Assembly: GCF_021531655.1 (NCBI RefSeq)
Contig: NZ_JADYUF010000005.1
Coordinates: forward strand, 1 to 64,000
Direction of reading: 5' to 3'
Length of the DNA stretch: 64,000 nucleotides
Origin: Leyella stercorea
GTDB taxonomy: Bacteria > Bacteroidota > Bacteroidia > Bacteroidales > Bacteroidaceae
The notes under the pieces were generated by a model that had not been told where the DNA came from, ran no database searches, and saw only the letters and a program-made list of their open reading frames with translations. Within the stretch, counting starts at the first letter, position 1, and each line of letters starts with the position of its first letter. The position numbers and the translations under genes were made by a program. Positions 17,883 to 26,468 of the stretch are shown here, in pieces.

Positions 17883-20690
17883 TCACCTTAACTTCTCGCT
17901 TAAATATCGTCCTGTTGCGCTCGCCTTACATTTTGCCACTTCCTCTGGAGTGCCACAACACACAATATTACCACCCTTATTGCCTCCATCCGGACCGAGA
18001 TCAATCACATAGTCGCCACATTTTATAACGTCCATATTGTGTTCAATCACGATGATTGAATGCCCTTTCTCGATGAGCGTATTGAACGACTTGAGCAATC
18101 GATGGATGTCATGAAAGTGCAGTCCTGTTGTTGGCTCGTCGAATATGAAGAGTGTAGGTTCCTGACGTTCTTGTCCTATAAAATAGGCAAGTTTGACGCG
18201 CTGGTTCTCACCCCCCGATAGGGTTGACGAACTTTGACCCAACTTGATGTATCCAAGTCCTACAGCATCAAGCGGCTGCAGCTTGTCGGCAATCTGCTTT
18301 TCGCCATACTTCTCAAAGAAATCGATAGCTTCCGAAACAGTCATGTTCAGAACGTCATAGATGTTCTTGTCATGGAAGCGTACGTCGAGAATTTCCTTCT
18401 TGAATCGTTTGCCATGGCATGCGTCACACTCCAGTACAAGGTCGGCCATAAACTGCATCTCTACCGTTATCACTCCTGCACCCTTACACTCCTCACAACG
18501 TCCACCTTCGGCATTAAACGAGAAGTATTGGGCTGTATATCCCTCTTGTTTTGCCAGGGGCTGACTTGCAAAGAGCTGACGTATGGTGTCATAGGCCTTG
18601 ATGTAAGTAGCAGGATTAGAACGTGTGCTCTTGCCTATAGGGTTTTGGTCGACAAATTCCACATGCTTCACCATCTGCCAGTCGCCTCCCAATGACGAGT
18701 ATTCGCCAGGAGCATCAGCCACCTCGTTAAGATGCCGCTTTAATGCCGGATACAGAATTCCCTTAATAAGCGACGACTTACCCGAGCCGCTCACACCTGT
18801 TACTACCGTCAGAACATTAAGCGGCAGAGTGACGTCTATACCACGAAGATTGTTCATTCGTGCACCATTTATCTTTATGGCATGATTCCATTGACGTCGC
18901 GACTGCGGCACGGGTATGCTCTCCATTCCTGAAAGATAGCGTACGGTATAGCTACGTGTGGCATTGGGGTCGGTATGATTTATGTCATCGAGCGTACCCT
19001 CAAACACTATCTCGCCTCCGAGTCGGCCTGCATCCGGACCCACATCAATAATATAATCGGCAGCACGCATTATATCCTCGTCATGCTCTACGACAATAAC
19101 CGTATTGTGAAGCTGTTGCAGTTCACGCAACACATGTATCAGTCTATCAGTATCTCGGCTATGCAATCCTATGCTTGGCTCGTCGAGAATATAGACCGAA
19201 CCCACAAGCGAGCTTCCGAGGTTTGTAGTAAGATTGATGCGCTGGCTCTCGCCACCACTAAGCGAATCAGACGGGCGATTGAGTGTAAGATACCCCAGGC
19301 CTACATCGAGCAAGAACTGCAGACGTTTGTTTATCTCCGTAAGCAGGCGCTTGCCAATCTTAGCCTCATGTTCGCTGAGCTGTAGATTTTCAAACCAAGC
19401 CTTCAAGTTTACTACCGACATCTCCACCAATTCGGTTATGCTCATTCCGCCTATCTTAACCCATGTAGCCTCCTTCTTGAGTCGGGTGCCATGACATACG
19501 GGACAGATAGTCTTTCCACGATAACGGCTTTGCAGGACACGGTATTGTATCTTATACTGGTTTTCCTTCACCATCTGGAAGAAGGAGTCGATGCACACCC
19601 TATCTCGTACATCCCGGTTGCGATCGGACGGAAGACCATGCCACAGCATGTCCTTCTGAGCCCTTGTAAGATTGAAGTAAGGTTCAAAAATAGGGAACTT
19701 GTCGTTGGCAGCCCTGCGACAGAATTCTGTCTTCCACGCTCCCAGCTTCTCGCCATGCCAACATTGTACACATCCGTCATACACGCTAAGCGACGTGTTG
19801 GGGACAACCAGTTTCTCGTCAATACCTATCACCTTGCCAAATCCCTCACACTCAGGACAAGCTCCTGCGGGAGAGTTGAATGCAAACATATTGTCGGTAG
19901 GCTTCTCGAATGTTATGCCATCCTCCTCAAACGATGTAGAGAAGTCGTAGCATATATTTGATGGCGGGAATACAAGTCGGCATGTACCGTAGCCCTCATA
20001 GAAAGCAGTCTCGACCGATTCTGTCAATCGTGAGACGCTTGATTCTGAAGAGCTTACGCTCATTCTATCTATCAATACATAAAGCGGTTCGGCAATCGCA
20101 TCATTCTTATCACCAGCCAGGAAATCGTCTATGCGCAGAAAATCTCCTTTATACAAAATGCGCGAATAGCCTTGTTGCAATTCGGCTGTCAGCTGTTCGT
20201 GTAGCGTGCGTCCCTTGACAACATTAAGAGGTGCCAGGACAGCAAATTTGGTGCCCTCGGAGTATTGACGCGTACACTCCAGCACATCGTCTACGGTATG
20301 CGTCTTCACCTCCTTGCCACTTATGGGCGAGTAGGTACGACCTATACGTGCGAAAAGCAAACGGAGATATTCGTAAATTTCGGTAGAAGTACCAACTGTA
20401 CTTCTTGGATTTCGCGATATTACCTTCTGTTCTACGGCAATAGCTGGTGGCAGACCCTTTATATAGTCGCATTCGGGTTTGCTCATTCTGCCAAGATACT
20501 GTCTGGCGTACGAAGAAAGCGACTCTACATAACGTCGCTGGCCTTCGGCATACAAGGTGTCGAAAGCCAGCGATGATTTACCGGAACCAGAGATTCCGGT
20601 TATTACAATAAGCTTGTCGCGCGGTATCCTCAGACTGATGTCCTTCAGATTGTTTACCCGCGCTCCTTTTACTTCTATGAATTTTTCCAT
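17883..20690 (-). CDS. uvrA: Excinuclease ABC subunit A
   Basis: Damage-recognition ATPase of nucleotide excision repair. The 935-residue protein has the tandem ABC layout: first Walker A in TGISGSGKSS near residue 32, DNA-binding insertion, zinc-finger cysteines in CPVCHGTR, first signature LSGGESQR with ILDEPSIGLH; second Walker A in TGVSGSGKSS near 632, second zinc finger CEECKGAG…CDACHGKR, signature LSGGENQR and FIFDEPTTGLH. Length is normal. It starts 1 nt after the rho stop, so the two genes are one transcript. Confidence 0.98.
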   Translation of the reverse strand: MEKFIEVKGARVNNLKDISLRIPRDKLIVITGISGSGKSSLAFDTLYAEGQRRYVESLSSYARQYLGRMSKPECDYIKGLPPAIAVEQKVISRNPRSTVGTSTEIYEYLRLLFARIGRTYSPISGKEVKTHTVDDVLECTRQYSEGTKFAVLAPLNVVKGRTLHEQLTAELQQGYSRILYKGDFLRIDDFLAGDKNDAIAEPLYVLIDRMSVSSSESSVSRLTESVETAFYEGYGTCRLVFPPSNICYDFSTSFEEDGITFEKPTDNMFAFNSPAGACPECEGFGKVIGIDEKLVVPNTSLSVYDGCVQCWHGEKLGAWKTEFCRRAANDKFPIFEPYFNLTRAQKDMLWHGLPSDRNRDVRDRVCIDSFFQMVKENQYKIQYRVLQSRYRGKTICPVCHGTRLKKEATWVKIGGMSITELVEMSVVNLKAWFENLQLSEHEAKIGKRLLTEINKRLQFLLDVGLGYLTLNRPSDSLSGGESQRINLTTNLGSSLVGSVYILDEPSIGLHSRDTDRLIHVLRELQQLHNTVIVVEHDEDIMRAADYIIDVGPDAGRLGGEIVFEGTLDDINHTDPNATRSYTVRYLSGMESIPVPQSRRQWNHAIKINGARMNNLRGIDVTLPLNVLTVVTGVSGSGKSSLIKGILYPALKRHLNEVADAPGEYSSLGGDWQMVKHVEFVDQNPIGKSTRSNPATYIKAYDTIRQLFASQPLAKQEGYTAQYFSFNAEGGRCEECKGAGVITVEMQFMADLVLECDACHGKRFKKEILDVRFHDKNIYDVLNMTVSEAIDFFEKYGEKQIADKLQPLDAVGLGYIKLGQSSSTLSGGENQRVKLAYFIGQERQEPTLFIFDEPTTGLHFHDIHRLLKSFNTLIEKGHSIIVIEHNMDVIKCGDYVIDLGPDGGNKGGNIVCCGTPEEVAKCKASATGRYLSEKLR

Positions 20691-20691
20691 A

Positions 20692-22677
20692 TCAGTCGTT
20701 CATGGACAAGAGGAACTCCTCGTTGTCGCGAGTACGATGCATACGGTCGTGTATGGTATTCATCGCCTCTATAGGGTTCATATCCGAAATGTACTTGCGC
20801 AGAATCCACATTCTGTCGAGTGTGGTCTTGTCCTGCAGCAGATCGTCACGACGCGTACTTGAAGCCACAAGATTGACAGCTGGGAAGATACGCTTGTTCG
20901 ACAATGAGCGGTCGAGCTGCAACTCCATATTGCCAGTTCCCTTGAATTCCTCGAATATCACTTCGTCCATCTTCGAGCCGGTATCGATGAGGGCTGTTGC
21001 TACGATTGTGAGCGAACCTCCATTCTCGATATTACGTGCTGCGCCAAAGAATCGCTTGGGCTTCTGCAAAGCGTTTGCGTCGACACCACCGGTAAGCACC
21101 TTGCCCGATGCAGGCGAAACGGTATTGTATGCGCGTGCCAGACGTGTTATCGAGTCGAGGAATATCACGACGTCGTGTCCACACTCTACCATACGTTTGG
21201 CTTTCTCGAGTACTATTCCAGCAATCTTGACGTGGCGTTCGGCAGGCTCGTCGAATGTAGAGGCAATCACCTCAGCATTTACGGTACGTGCCATATCTGT
21301 AACCTCCTCGGGGCGCTCGTCGATGAGCAGCATCATAAGGTAAGCCTCCGGATGATTGGCAGCAATAGCGTTGGCAATATCCTTCATAAGGATTGTCTTG
21401 CCGGTTTTGGGCTGTGCCACGATTAGCGCGCGTTGTCCCTTGCCTATAGGCGAGAAGAGGTCGACAATACGTGTACTGAGATTTGTCGTGGCTCTATCGC
21501 CACAAAGGTTGAATTTCTCGTCGGGGAACAGAGGAGTAAGATGTTCGAATGCCACACGGTCGCGTATCTCGTTGGGGTTGCGTCCGTTTATCATGTCGAT
21601 ACTTGTGAGCGGGAAGTATTTTTCGCCGTCGTGTGGCGGACGTACGTGACAGTCGACAACGTCACCTGTCTTGAGACCGTAGCTCTTAACCTGCTGTGTG
21701 GATACATATATATCGTCGGGCGACGAGAGATAGTTGTAGTCGCTTGAGCGGAGGAATCCATATCCGTCGGGCATAACTTCAAGCACTCCGTTGGCCTTAA
21801 CAAGATCGGTAAAGTCATACAGAGGCTCTTCGGGCTGGGGTTGTGGCTGCTGTTGGTACGGCTGGGCTGTATGCTGTACGTTTGTAGTAGGATTGTCGAA
21901 CATGTCGTATGTCGGTACGGCACCCTGGTCTTCGATAGGCAGGTCGACAACTGTGATAAAGTCGGTACCGTCGCCTGGGTCGCCTGCCCACACTCCGTCG
22001 GGTGTAGATGCGTTGGTGTCGGCATTTTCGTTGTGCGACTTTATCTTTGCCTGCAGTTGTGCCAGCATGTCTTCATTCACACCATCTTCGGCAGTCTGCT
22101 CTTGGTGTGCAAATGACGCTTCTGGTATGTCGCCGTCGTTCATTCCGTCTTCTGTCAGTGGTTCAGCCGGAATCATTTCGGGTTCAGGCTGCTGCATAGT
22201 CTGTATGGCATCAGGCTGTGCAGCCTGTACCTCCATAGCCTCTTGCGCAGCCAACTCGTCCTGGCGTTTACGTTCCTGTATTGCCGAGAGCAGTTCAAGT
22301 TCCTTCTTCGACTTGCGTCCTCTATGCTTGGGTATTGCCGAGAGCATTTCTTCGGGAGTCATCGTTGCAGCTTCGGCATCAGCCTTTGTCTGTGCTTTAG
22401 GCTCAGCATCGTCGGCCTTGTTTTTCTTAACGTCAAAGTTTTCGCCTTCCTTGCCATTCACAGTATACACGCGGTCGGTATCTTTCTTGGTAATTCTGGT
22501 GCGACGACGTTTTGTTCCGAGCGGGTTCTTGTTGCCTTCAATCTCGGCTTGCCTGTCGAGTATTGCATACACCAGCTCTTCAGGATTGCCTTCTGCCGGA
22601 GGTTCAATGCCCATTTCGTGCGCAATATCTTGCAATTCAGCCATATCCTTGGCTGACAATTCTTCTTTACTATACAT
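20692..22677 (-). CDS. rho: Transcription termination factor Rho with a long disordered insert
   Basis: Hexameric RNA-dependent helicase that ends transcription. At 661 residues it is much longer than E. coli Rho (419). Residues 1-45 are the Rho N domain ([19 protein letters not shown]), 46-285 are low-complexity, acidic and Gln-rich with several PQPQPE-like runs, 290-345 the OB-fold primary RNA-binding domain ([20 protein letters not shown]), and the ATPase core has Walker A PKTGKT at 423-428. Bacteroides Rho proteins carry a comparable disordered region that drives phase separation and gut fitness (established for B. thetaiotaomicron). The gene begins 72 nt after a clear -7 box and is followed directly by uvrA. 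Confidence 0.97.
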   Translation of the reverse strand: MYSKEELSAKDMAELQDIAHEMGIEPPAEGNPEELVYAILDRQAEIEGNKNPLGTKRRRTRITKKDTDRVYTVNGKEGENFDVKKNKADDAEPKAQTKADAEAATMTPEEMLSAIPKHRGRKSKKELELLSAIQERKRQDELAAQEAMEVQAAQPDAIQTMQQPEPEMIPAEPLTEDGMNDGDIPEASFAHQEQTAEDGVNEDMLAQLQAKIKSHNENADTNASTPDGVWAGDPGDGTDFITVVDLPIEDQGAVPTYDMFDNPTTNVQHTAQPYQQQPQPQPEEPLYDFTDLVKANGVLEVMPDGYGFLRSSDYNYLSSPDDIYVSTQQVKSYGLKTGDVVDCHVRPPHDGEKYFPLTSIDMINGRNPNEIRDRVAFEHLTPLFPDEKFNLCGDRATTNLSTRIVDLFSPIGKGQRALIVAQPKTGKTILMKDIANAIAANHPEAYLMMLLIDERPEEVTDMARTVNAEVIASTFDEPAERHVKIAGIVLEKAKRMVECGHDVVIFLDSITRLARAYNTVSPASGKVLTGGVDANALQKPKRFFGAARNIENGGSLTIVATALIDTGSKMDEVIFEEFKGTGNMELQLDRSLSNKRIFPAVNLVASSTRRDDLLQDKTTLDRMWILRKYISDMNPIEAMNTIHDRMHRTRDNEEFLLSMND

Positions 22678-22749
22678 GGATTTTCTAAAAAAAAATGAAA
22701 GATTACGCTTCAGAACAGAAGTCGATGTAATCTTGAGTTGAATTATAAT

Positions 22750-22758
22750 GCAAAGTTA
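22750..22758 (-). promoter_or_regulatory. Promoter -7 box for rho-uvrA
   Basis: TAACTTTGC on the minus strand, a full match to TAnnTTTGC, 72 nt upstream of the rho ATG. Confidence 0.6.
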
Positions 22759-22985
22759 CAGTTTTTTTCGTAAAGTGGCACAAGGTAGAAAAACAACTTA
22801 CGAAACATTTAACCAATATTAACTGTACATCAAAATTTATTGCTGTCCTGTAAAACTCAAAAGAGCATAAATATGGTTCATCTGACATTTGGAGTAATGA
22901 TGATAGAAGTGGGGATGCTTGAAAGTATATTGACAAATGTCGGATGAACCATTTTTTTGTTTAATAGAAGTCATGTGGGTCTTCG

Positions 22986-23025
22986 GGATGTGTTCGGGAT
23001 GCCTTCGGGATGTGTTCGGGCGAAA
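22986..23025. repeat. 11-bp tandem repeat, TTCGGGATGTG type, first of three loci
   Basis: Three 11-nt units (TTCGGGATGTG, TTCGGGATGCC, TTCGGGATGTG) and a partial fourth, just downstream of the tilS stop. The same unit is repeated three times at 45680-45718 and, in opposite orientation, at 63097-63137. The rest of 22759-22985 shows no credible gene. Confidence 0.8.
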
Positions 23026-23031
23026 TCGGCT

Positions 23032-24438
23032 TCACTTGCGATAGGGGGTTGTATGCTCCTGATTCTCTACGGAAATCGTCAGCACCTGAGTTGTGTTAGC
23101 AGTTGTGCGGAAGCGGTTGTCGGTACGTTCGCCCACCAGCCATACTATTCTACCGTTAGCGTCAGCTACTACGAGCTGGCGACGCTTGTCAAATATAGAG
23201 CGTTTGCGGTCGGTAAGATAATCGCTTACGAGTTTGGAATGCTTCATTCCGAATGGTGTAAAGCGGTCGCCATCGGAAGTATTACGGACGGTAAGCGGCC
23301 ATGCTACCATCTCAGCATCGAGCGTTACGCAGAGGGGGGCGACACTTGGCTTGAAGTTGTCGTCAACGGGAGCGATGTGGAAGTCGAACTTCAGATTGTC
23401 TGCAAACGAATAGAGTCCGCATTCGGGAACCTTCTTGTCAAGGGTATGGACACCATAGTTAAGAGGCTGAACGAGAAGGCTGTCGCGATTGAAACACAAT
23501 TCGTGTGTATTGGAGGCGAATACACGGGTGCGGTCCGACTGACGTGCGAGAACCGAATACAGCATTTCGACCTGCGACGAAGTGAAGCCACACGGACTGA
23601 GGACATGAAACAACACGCTTTCGGGCGACACTTGTGCAAGCAGGCGAGCGATGTCTACTGTAAAGACACTTTGGCTGCAGCCTTCGACAACATCAGCCAT
23701 AGCCCTGCCTATGGCATCGTCGTAGACATTCACGGCCTCGCCTACACGCAAGGACGTTTCGAATATCGACTGCGCCACATTAGGATTGAGCTGTTGCAAT
23801 AGAGGCATAAGCTCAAGGCGTATCTTGTTGCGCTTTACGTCGGGCACGAGATTGGTGCTATCGGTAACGTACGACTGGTCCTGGCTATTGAGATAGCCGA
23901 CTATGTCATTACGGCTGACAGAGAGCATAGGACGCAGAATATAGCCGTTACGAGGCTGAATGCCACGCAGACCGCGAATGCCCGTACCACGCACAAGATT
24001 CAGCAGAACCGTCTCAACGCTATCGTCACGATGATGAGCCACACAGATGCCGTCGGCTGCGATGTCATGGCGCAGACGCTCGAAATAGTCATAGCGCAGG
24101 CGTCGGGCAGCCATCTCGATGCTGACATGATGTAGCGAGGCATACTCGCGTGTGTCGAAATGAACGAGATGCAACGGGATGTTGCAATCGGCACACAGAG
24201 TCTGGCAGAAGCGCTCGTCGCGGTCGGACTCGTCGCCACGCAGACGGAAATTGCAATGGGCAGCCTCAACCTGCATTTGCCACTTGGCAGCCATACTCCG
24301 CATAGCAAGCAGCAACGCCACGCTATCGGCACCTCCCGAAAGGGCGACGATATATTTGCCACCCGTCACAAACAAACGATGGGCAGAGGCGAACGCCCCC
24401 ACCCTATTGATGAAATTATTCAGTACGTTATTGTTCAT
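23032..24438 (-). CDS. tilS: tRNA(Ile)-lysidine synthetase
   Basis: Attaches lysine to C34 of tRNA-Ile(CAU), changing its decoding from AUG to AUA. The 468-residue protein has the PP-loop SGGADS at 34-39, the N-type ATPase core to about 230 (HCNFRLRGDESDRDERF and AHHRDDSVETVLLNLVRGTG are TilS signatures) and the C-terminal TilS substrate-binding domain (LTVRNTSDGDRFTPFGM…KLVSDYLTDRK). It is the third gene after the exonuclease and rlmI-like genes, 25 nt from the latter. Confidence 0.96.
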   Translation of the reverse strand: MNNNVLNNFINRVGAFASAHRLFVTGGKYIVALSGGADSVALLLAMRSMAAKWQMQVEAAHCNFRLRGDESDRDERFCQTLCADCNIPLHLVHFDTREYASLHHVSIEMAARRLRYDYFERLRHDIAADGICVAHHRDDSVETVLLNLVRGTGIRGLRGIQPRNGYILRPMLSVSRNDIVGYLNSQDQSYVTDSTNLVPDVKRNKIRLELMPLLQQLNPNVAQSIFETSLRVGEAVNVYDDAIGRAMADVVEGCSQSVFTVDIARLLAQVSPESVLFHVLSPCGFTSSQVEMLYSVLARQSDRTRVFASNTHELCFNRDSLLVQPLNYGVHTLDKKVPECGLYSFADNLKFDFHIAPVDDNFKPSVAPLCVTLDAEMVAWPLTVRNTSDGDRFTPFGMKHSKLVSDYLTDRKRSIFDKRRQLVVADANGRIVWLVGERTDNRFRTTANTTQVLTISVENQEHTTPYRK

Positions 24439-24463
24439 TATACATATATAGAATGACCTTCTC

Positions 24464-25645
24464 TTACTCCACGTAGAGTACCAGTCCCTTCAGATATTCG
24501 CCCTCCGGGTGATAGATATTGATGGGATGATCGGCAGGCTGATGAATCTGATGCAGGATGCGCACCTTGCGGTTGGCCTGGACTGCAGCAGTAAATACCG
24601 CATTACGGAAGTTCTCCTTCGACACAATCTGCGAGCAGCTGAACGTGAAGAGGATGCCTCCCGGCTTGATGCGTTGCAGACCCTTCACATTAAGGCGCGT
24701 GTAGCCCTTGAGCGCGTTGCGCAAAGCTGCGCGATGCTTGGCAAAAGCAGGCGGGTCGAGCACGATGAGGTCGTACATCTTGTCGTTGGCATCAAGATAC
24801 TTGAATGCGTCTTCGCAGAATGCGGCATGACGCTCGTCGCCAGGGAAGTTCATGGCAATATTCTTGTTGGTGAGTTCGATGGCCTTGGCGCTACTGTCTA
24901 CCGAGTGTACAAGTTTGGCTCCACCACGCATGGCGTATACCGAGAAGCCACCGGTATAGCAGAACATGTTCAGAACCGAGCGTCCTTTCGAGTAAGTTTC
25001 GAGCAAGTGTCGGTTTTCGCGCTGGTCAACGAAGAACCCTGTCTTCTGGCCCTTGAGCCAGTCGATATGGAAATTAAGTCCGTTCTCCATGGCGACGTCG
25101 CTTCCCATCGAGCCGTATATAAATCCGTTCTCGTGCTCAATATCAGCCTTAAACGGCAGGGTTGTCTCGCTCTTGTAGTAGACGTTGGCGATTTCGCCTC
25201 CAGCCACCTTGACGAGAGCTTCGCAGATTTCATTACGATAGACGTGCATACCAACCGAATGAGCCTGCATTACGGCAGTATCGCCATAGCAGTCGATAAT
25301 GAGTCCTGGCAGGTTGTCGCCCTCGCCATGTACCAGTCGGAACGTGTTATTATTGTCACGTCCGATGAGTCCGATAGCCTTGCGCATCTGCCAAGCCGAC
25401 TCCAGTCGCGACTCCCAGAACTCGGCATCGATTTCCACGTCACGAAACGAGAGCACACGCACGGCTATGCTGCCTATCTGGAACATGCCGACAGCAATAA
25501 AATCGCCCGACGCGGTAATGACACGCACCAGTTCGCCTTCCTCCACGCCCTCGTCCACATTGGCTACGGCTCCAGAGAATATCCAAGGATGAAAGCGCTT
25601 CAGACTCTCTTCCTTGCCTTTTTTCAGATATAGTTTCTTATACAT
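24464..25645 (-). CDS. Class I SAM-dependent rRNA methyltransferase (RlmI-like)
   Basis: A 393-residue protein with an N-terminal PUA domain (about 1-75, with FHPWIFSGAVANVDE), an EEHEE-type middle domain, and a Rossmann methyltransferase domain: motif I VLNMFCYTGGFSVYAMRGG, catalytic region DLIVLDPPAFAK and the C-terminal HPEGEYLKGLVLYV. This is the RlmI/YccW family, which methylates C5 of a 23S rRNA cytosine in E. coli. The exact target here is inferred. It lies 47 nt after the exonuclease gene. Confidence 0.88.
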   Translation of the reverse strand: MYKKLYLKKGKEESLKRFHPWIFSGAVANVDEGVEEGELVRVITASGDFIAVGMFQIGSIAVRVLSFRDVEIDAEFWESRLESAWQMRKAIGLIGRDNNNTFRLVHGEGDNLPGLIIDCYGDTAVMQAHSVGMHVYRNEICEALVKVAGGEIANVYYKSETTLPFKADIEHENGFIYGSMGSDVAMENGLNFHIDWLKGQKTGFFVDQRENRHLLETYSKGRSVLNMFCYTGGFSVYAMRGGAKLVHSVDSSAKAIELTNKNIAMNFPGDERHAAFCEDAFKYLDANDKMYDLIVLDPPAFAKHRAALRNALKGYTRLNVKGLQRIKPGGILFTFSCSQIVSKENFRNAVFTAAVQANRKVRILHQIHQPADHPINIYHPEGEYLKGLVLYVE

Positions 25646-25692
25646 AGTCTTTTAGAATCTTTTAGAGTTTTGAGTTTTTGAGAATTCTGGAA

Positions 25693-26313
25693 TCAAAGTT
25701 CAACCTTCTTCAATTCATAATCGCCCGTAGCCATAAGCCTCATTATTTCGTCATAGAGGTTGATGCACGCCCAAGCGTCGATGGCGGCATACTCCTTCTG
25801 CTTGTCGGAGAGCACGTCTGCCTCCCAGTTGGTGAGTCGCTGGCGCTTGCTTATCTTCTCACCGAAGAGGTTGGCATACAGCTTCTGCAGGCTCTTGTCC
25901 TCAATACCGATATTGCCTATTATGTCTTGAATGTCGATAAACCATCCGGGTGTGAACTCGGCACGTCTATGAAGCGACATTATGTCGTCGTGCCACGAGA
26001 GCCCCACCATTGGCACCATGCGATTGGAGAGTAGTCTGATTATCGACTGAGGGAGTCCCAGATGATTGAGGCGGAAAAGGAAACATTGTTCGCGTGTGGC
26101 CACCTGCAGCAACGCCACCTTATGGTTCTGTCCACGGCGGAAGGCAGGTTTCGTCTCCGTGTCTACACCAAGGATGTCACACGTGAGCAGATAGTCGACG
26201 GCACGCTCAGCCTCGTATTCGTTCAAGATGACGTTGATTTTATATGGATACTCCACTAATGGAAGGGCATTAATGGTAGCTTTGTCAAACTTGTTGTATA
26301 TTGTCTTTTTCAT
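25693..26313 (-). CDS. 3'-5' exonuclease domain protein (RNase D-like)
   Basis: A 206-residue DEDD-type exonuclease domain without accessory domains. Motif I is GVDTETKPAF, motif II is VGLSWHDDI, and motif III is EYAAIDAWACINLYDE with the Tyr/Asp typical of the DEDDy subgroup. Such stand-alone domains occur throughout Bacteroidetes; the substrate (RNA or DNA 3' ends) is unknown. The ATG at 26313 (MKKTIYNKFDK) is preferred over 26322. It is the first gene of an exonuclease-rlmI-tilS transcript. Confidence 0.85.
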   Translation of the reverse strand: MKKTIYNKFDKATINALPLVEYPYKINVILNEYEAERAVDYLLTCDILGVDTETKPAFRRGQNHKVALLQVATREQCFLFRLNHLGLPQSIIRLLSNRMVPMVGLSWHDDIMSLHRRAEFTPGWFIDIQDIIGNIGIEDKSLQKLYANLFGEKISKRQRLTNWEADVLSDKQKEYAAIDAWACINLYDEIMRLMATGDYELKKVEL

Positions 26314-26333
26314 TCCGAACATTTAAAGATACT

Positions 26334-26342
26334 GCAAAATTA
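26334..26342 (-). promoter_or_regulatory. Promoter -7 box for exonuclease-rlmI-tilS
   Basis: TAATTTTGC on the minus strand, 20 nt upstream of the chosen exonuclease start. Confidence 0.55.
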
Positions 26343-26385
26343 GAAAAAAGTTATGAAATTATGGTGCTTTACGAGTTTTTTCCAC

Positions 26386-26393
26386 TAATTTTG
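26386..26393 (+). promoter_or_regulatory. Promoter -7 box for ftsK
   Basis: TAATTTTG on the plus strand about 75 nt upstream of ftsK; no clear -33 TTTG. Confidence 0.45.
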
Positions 26394-26468
26394 TGATGAA
26401 TATTCTGTTGCGAAAGAGATTTTCTGCAGAGAAGGCACAAATGTGTAATAAAATCTAAACTAAATAAA

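Noticed and set aside
22703..22936. 77-codon minus-strand frame upstream of rho
   Set aside because: It overlaps the rho promoter and has no protein-like features.
22957..23802. Plus-strand open frame of 281 codons beginning in the 11-bp repeats
   Set aside because: Antisense to tilS; its start is made of the tandem repeat and it has no protein-like features.
24509..25633. Long plus-strand open frame of 374 codons
   Set aside because: It is antisense to the RlmI-like gene, has no recognisable protein motif, and the minus-strand reading has all family motifs.
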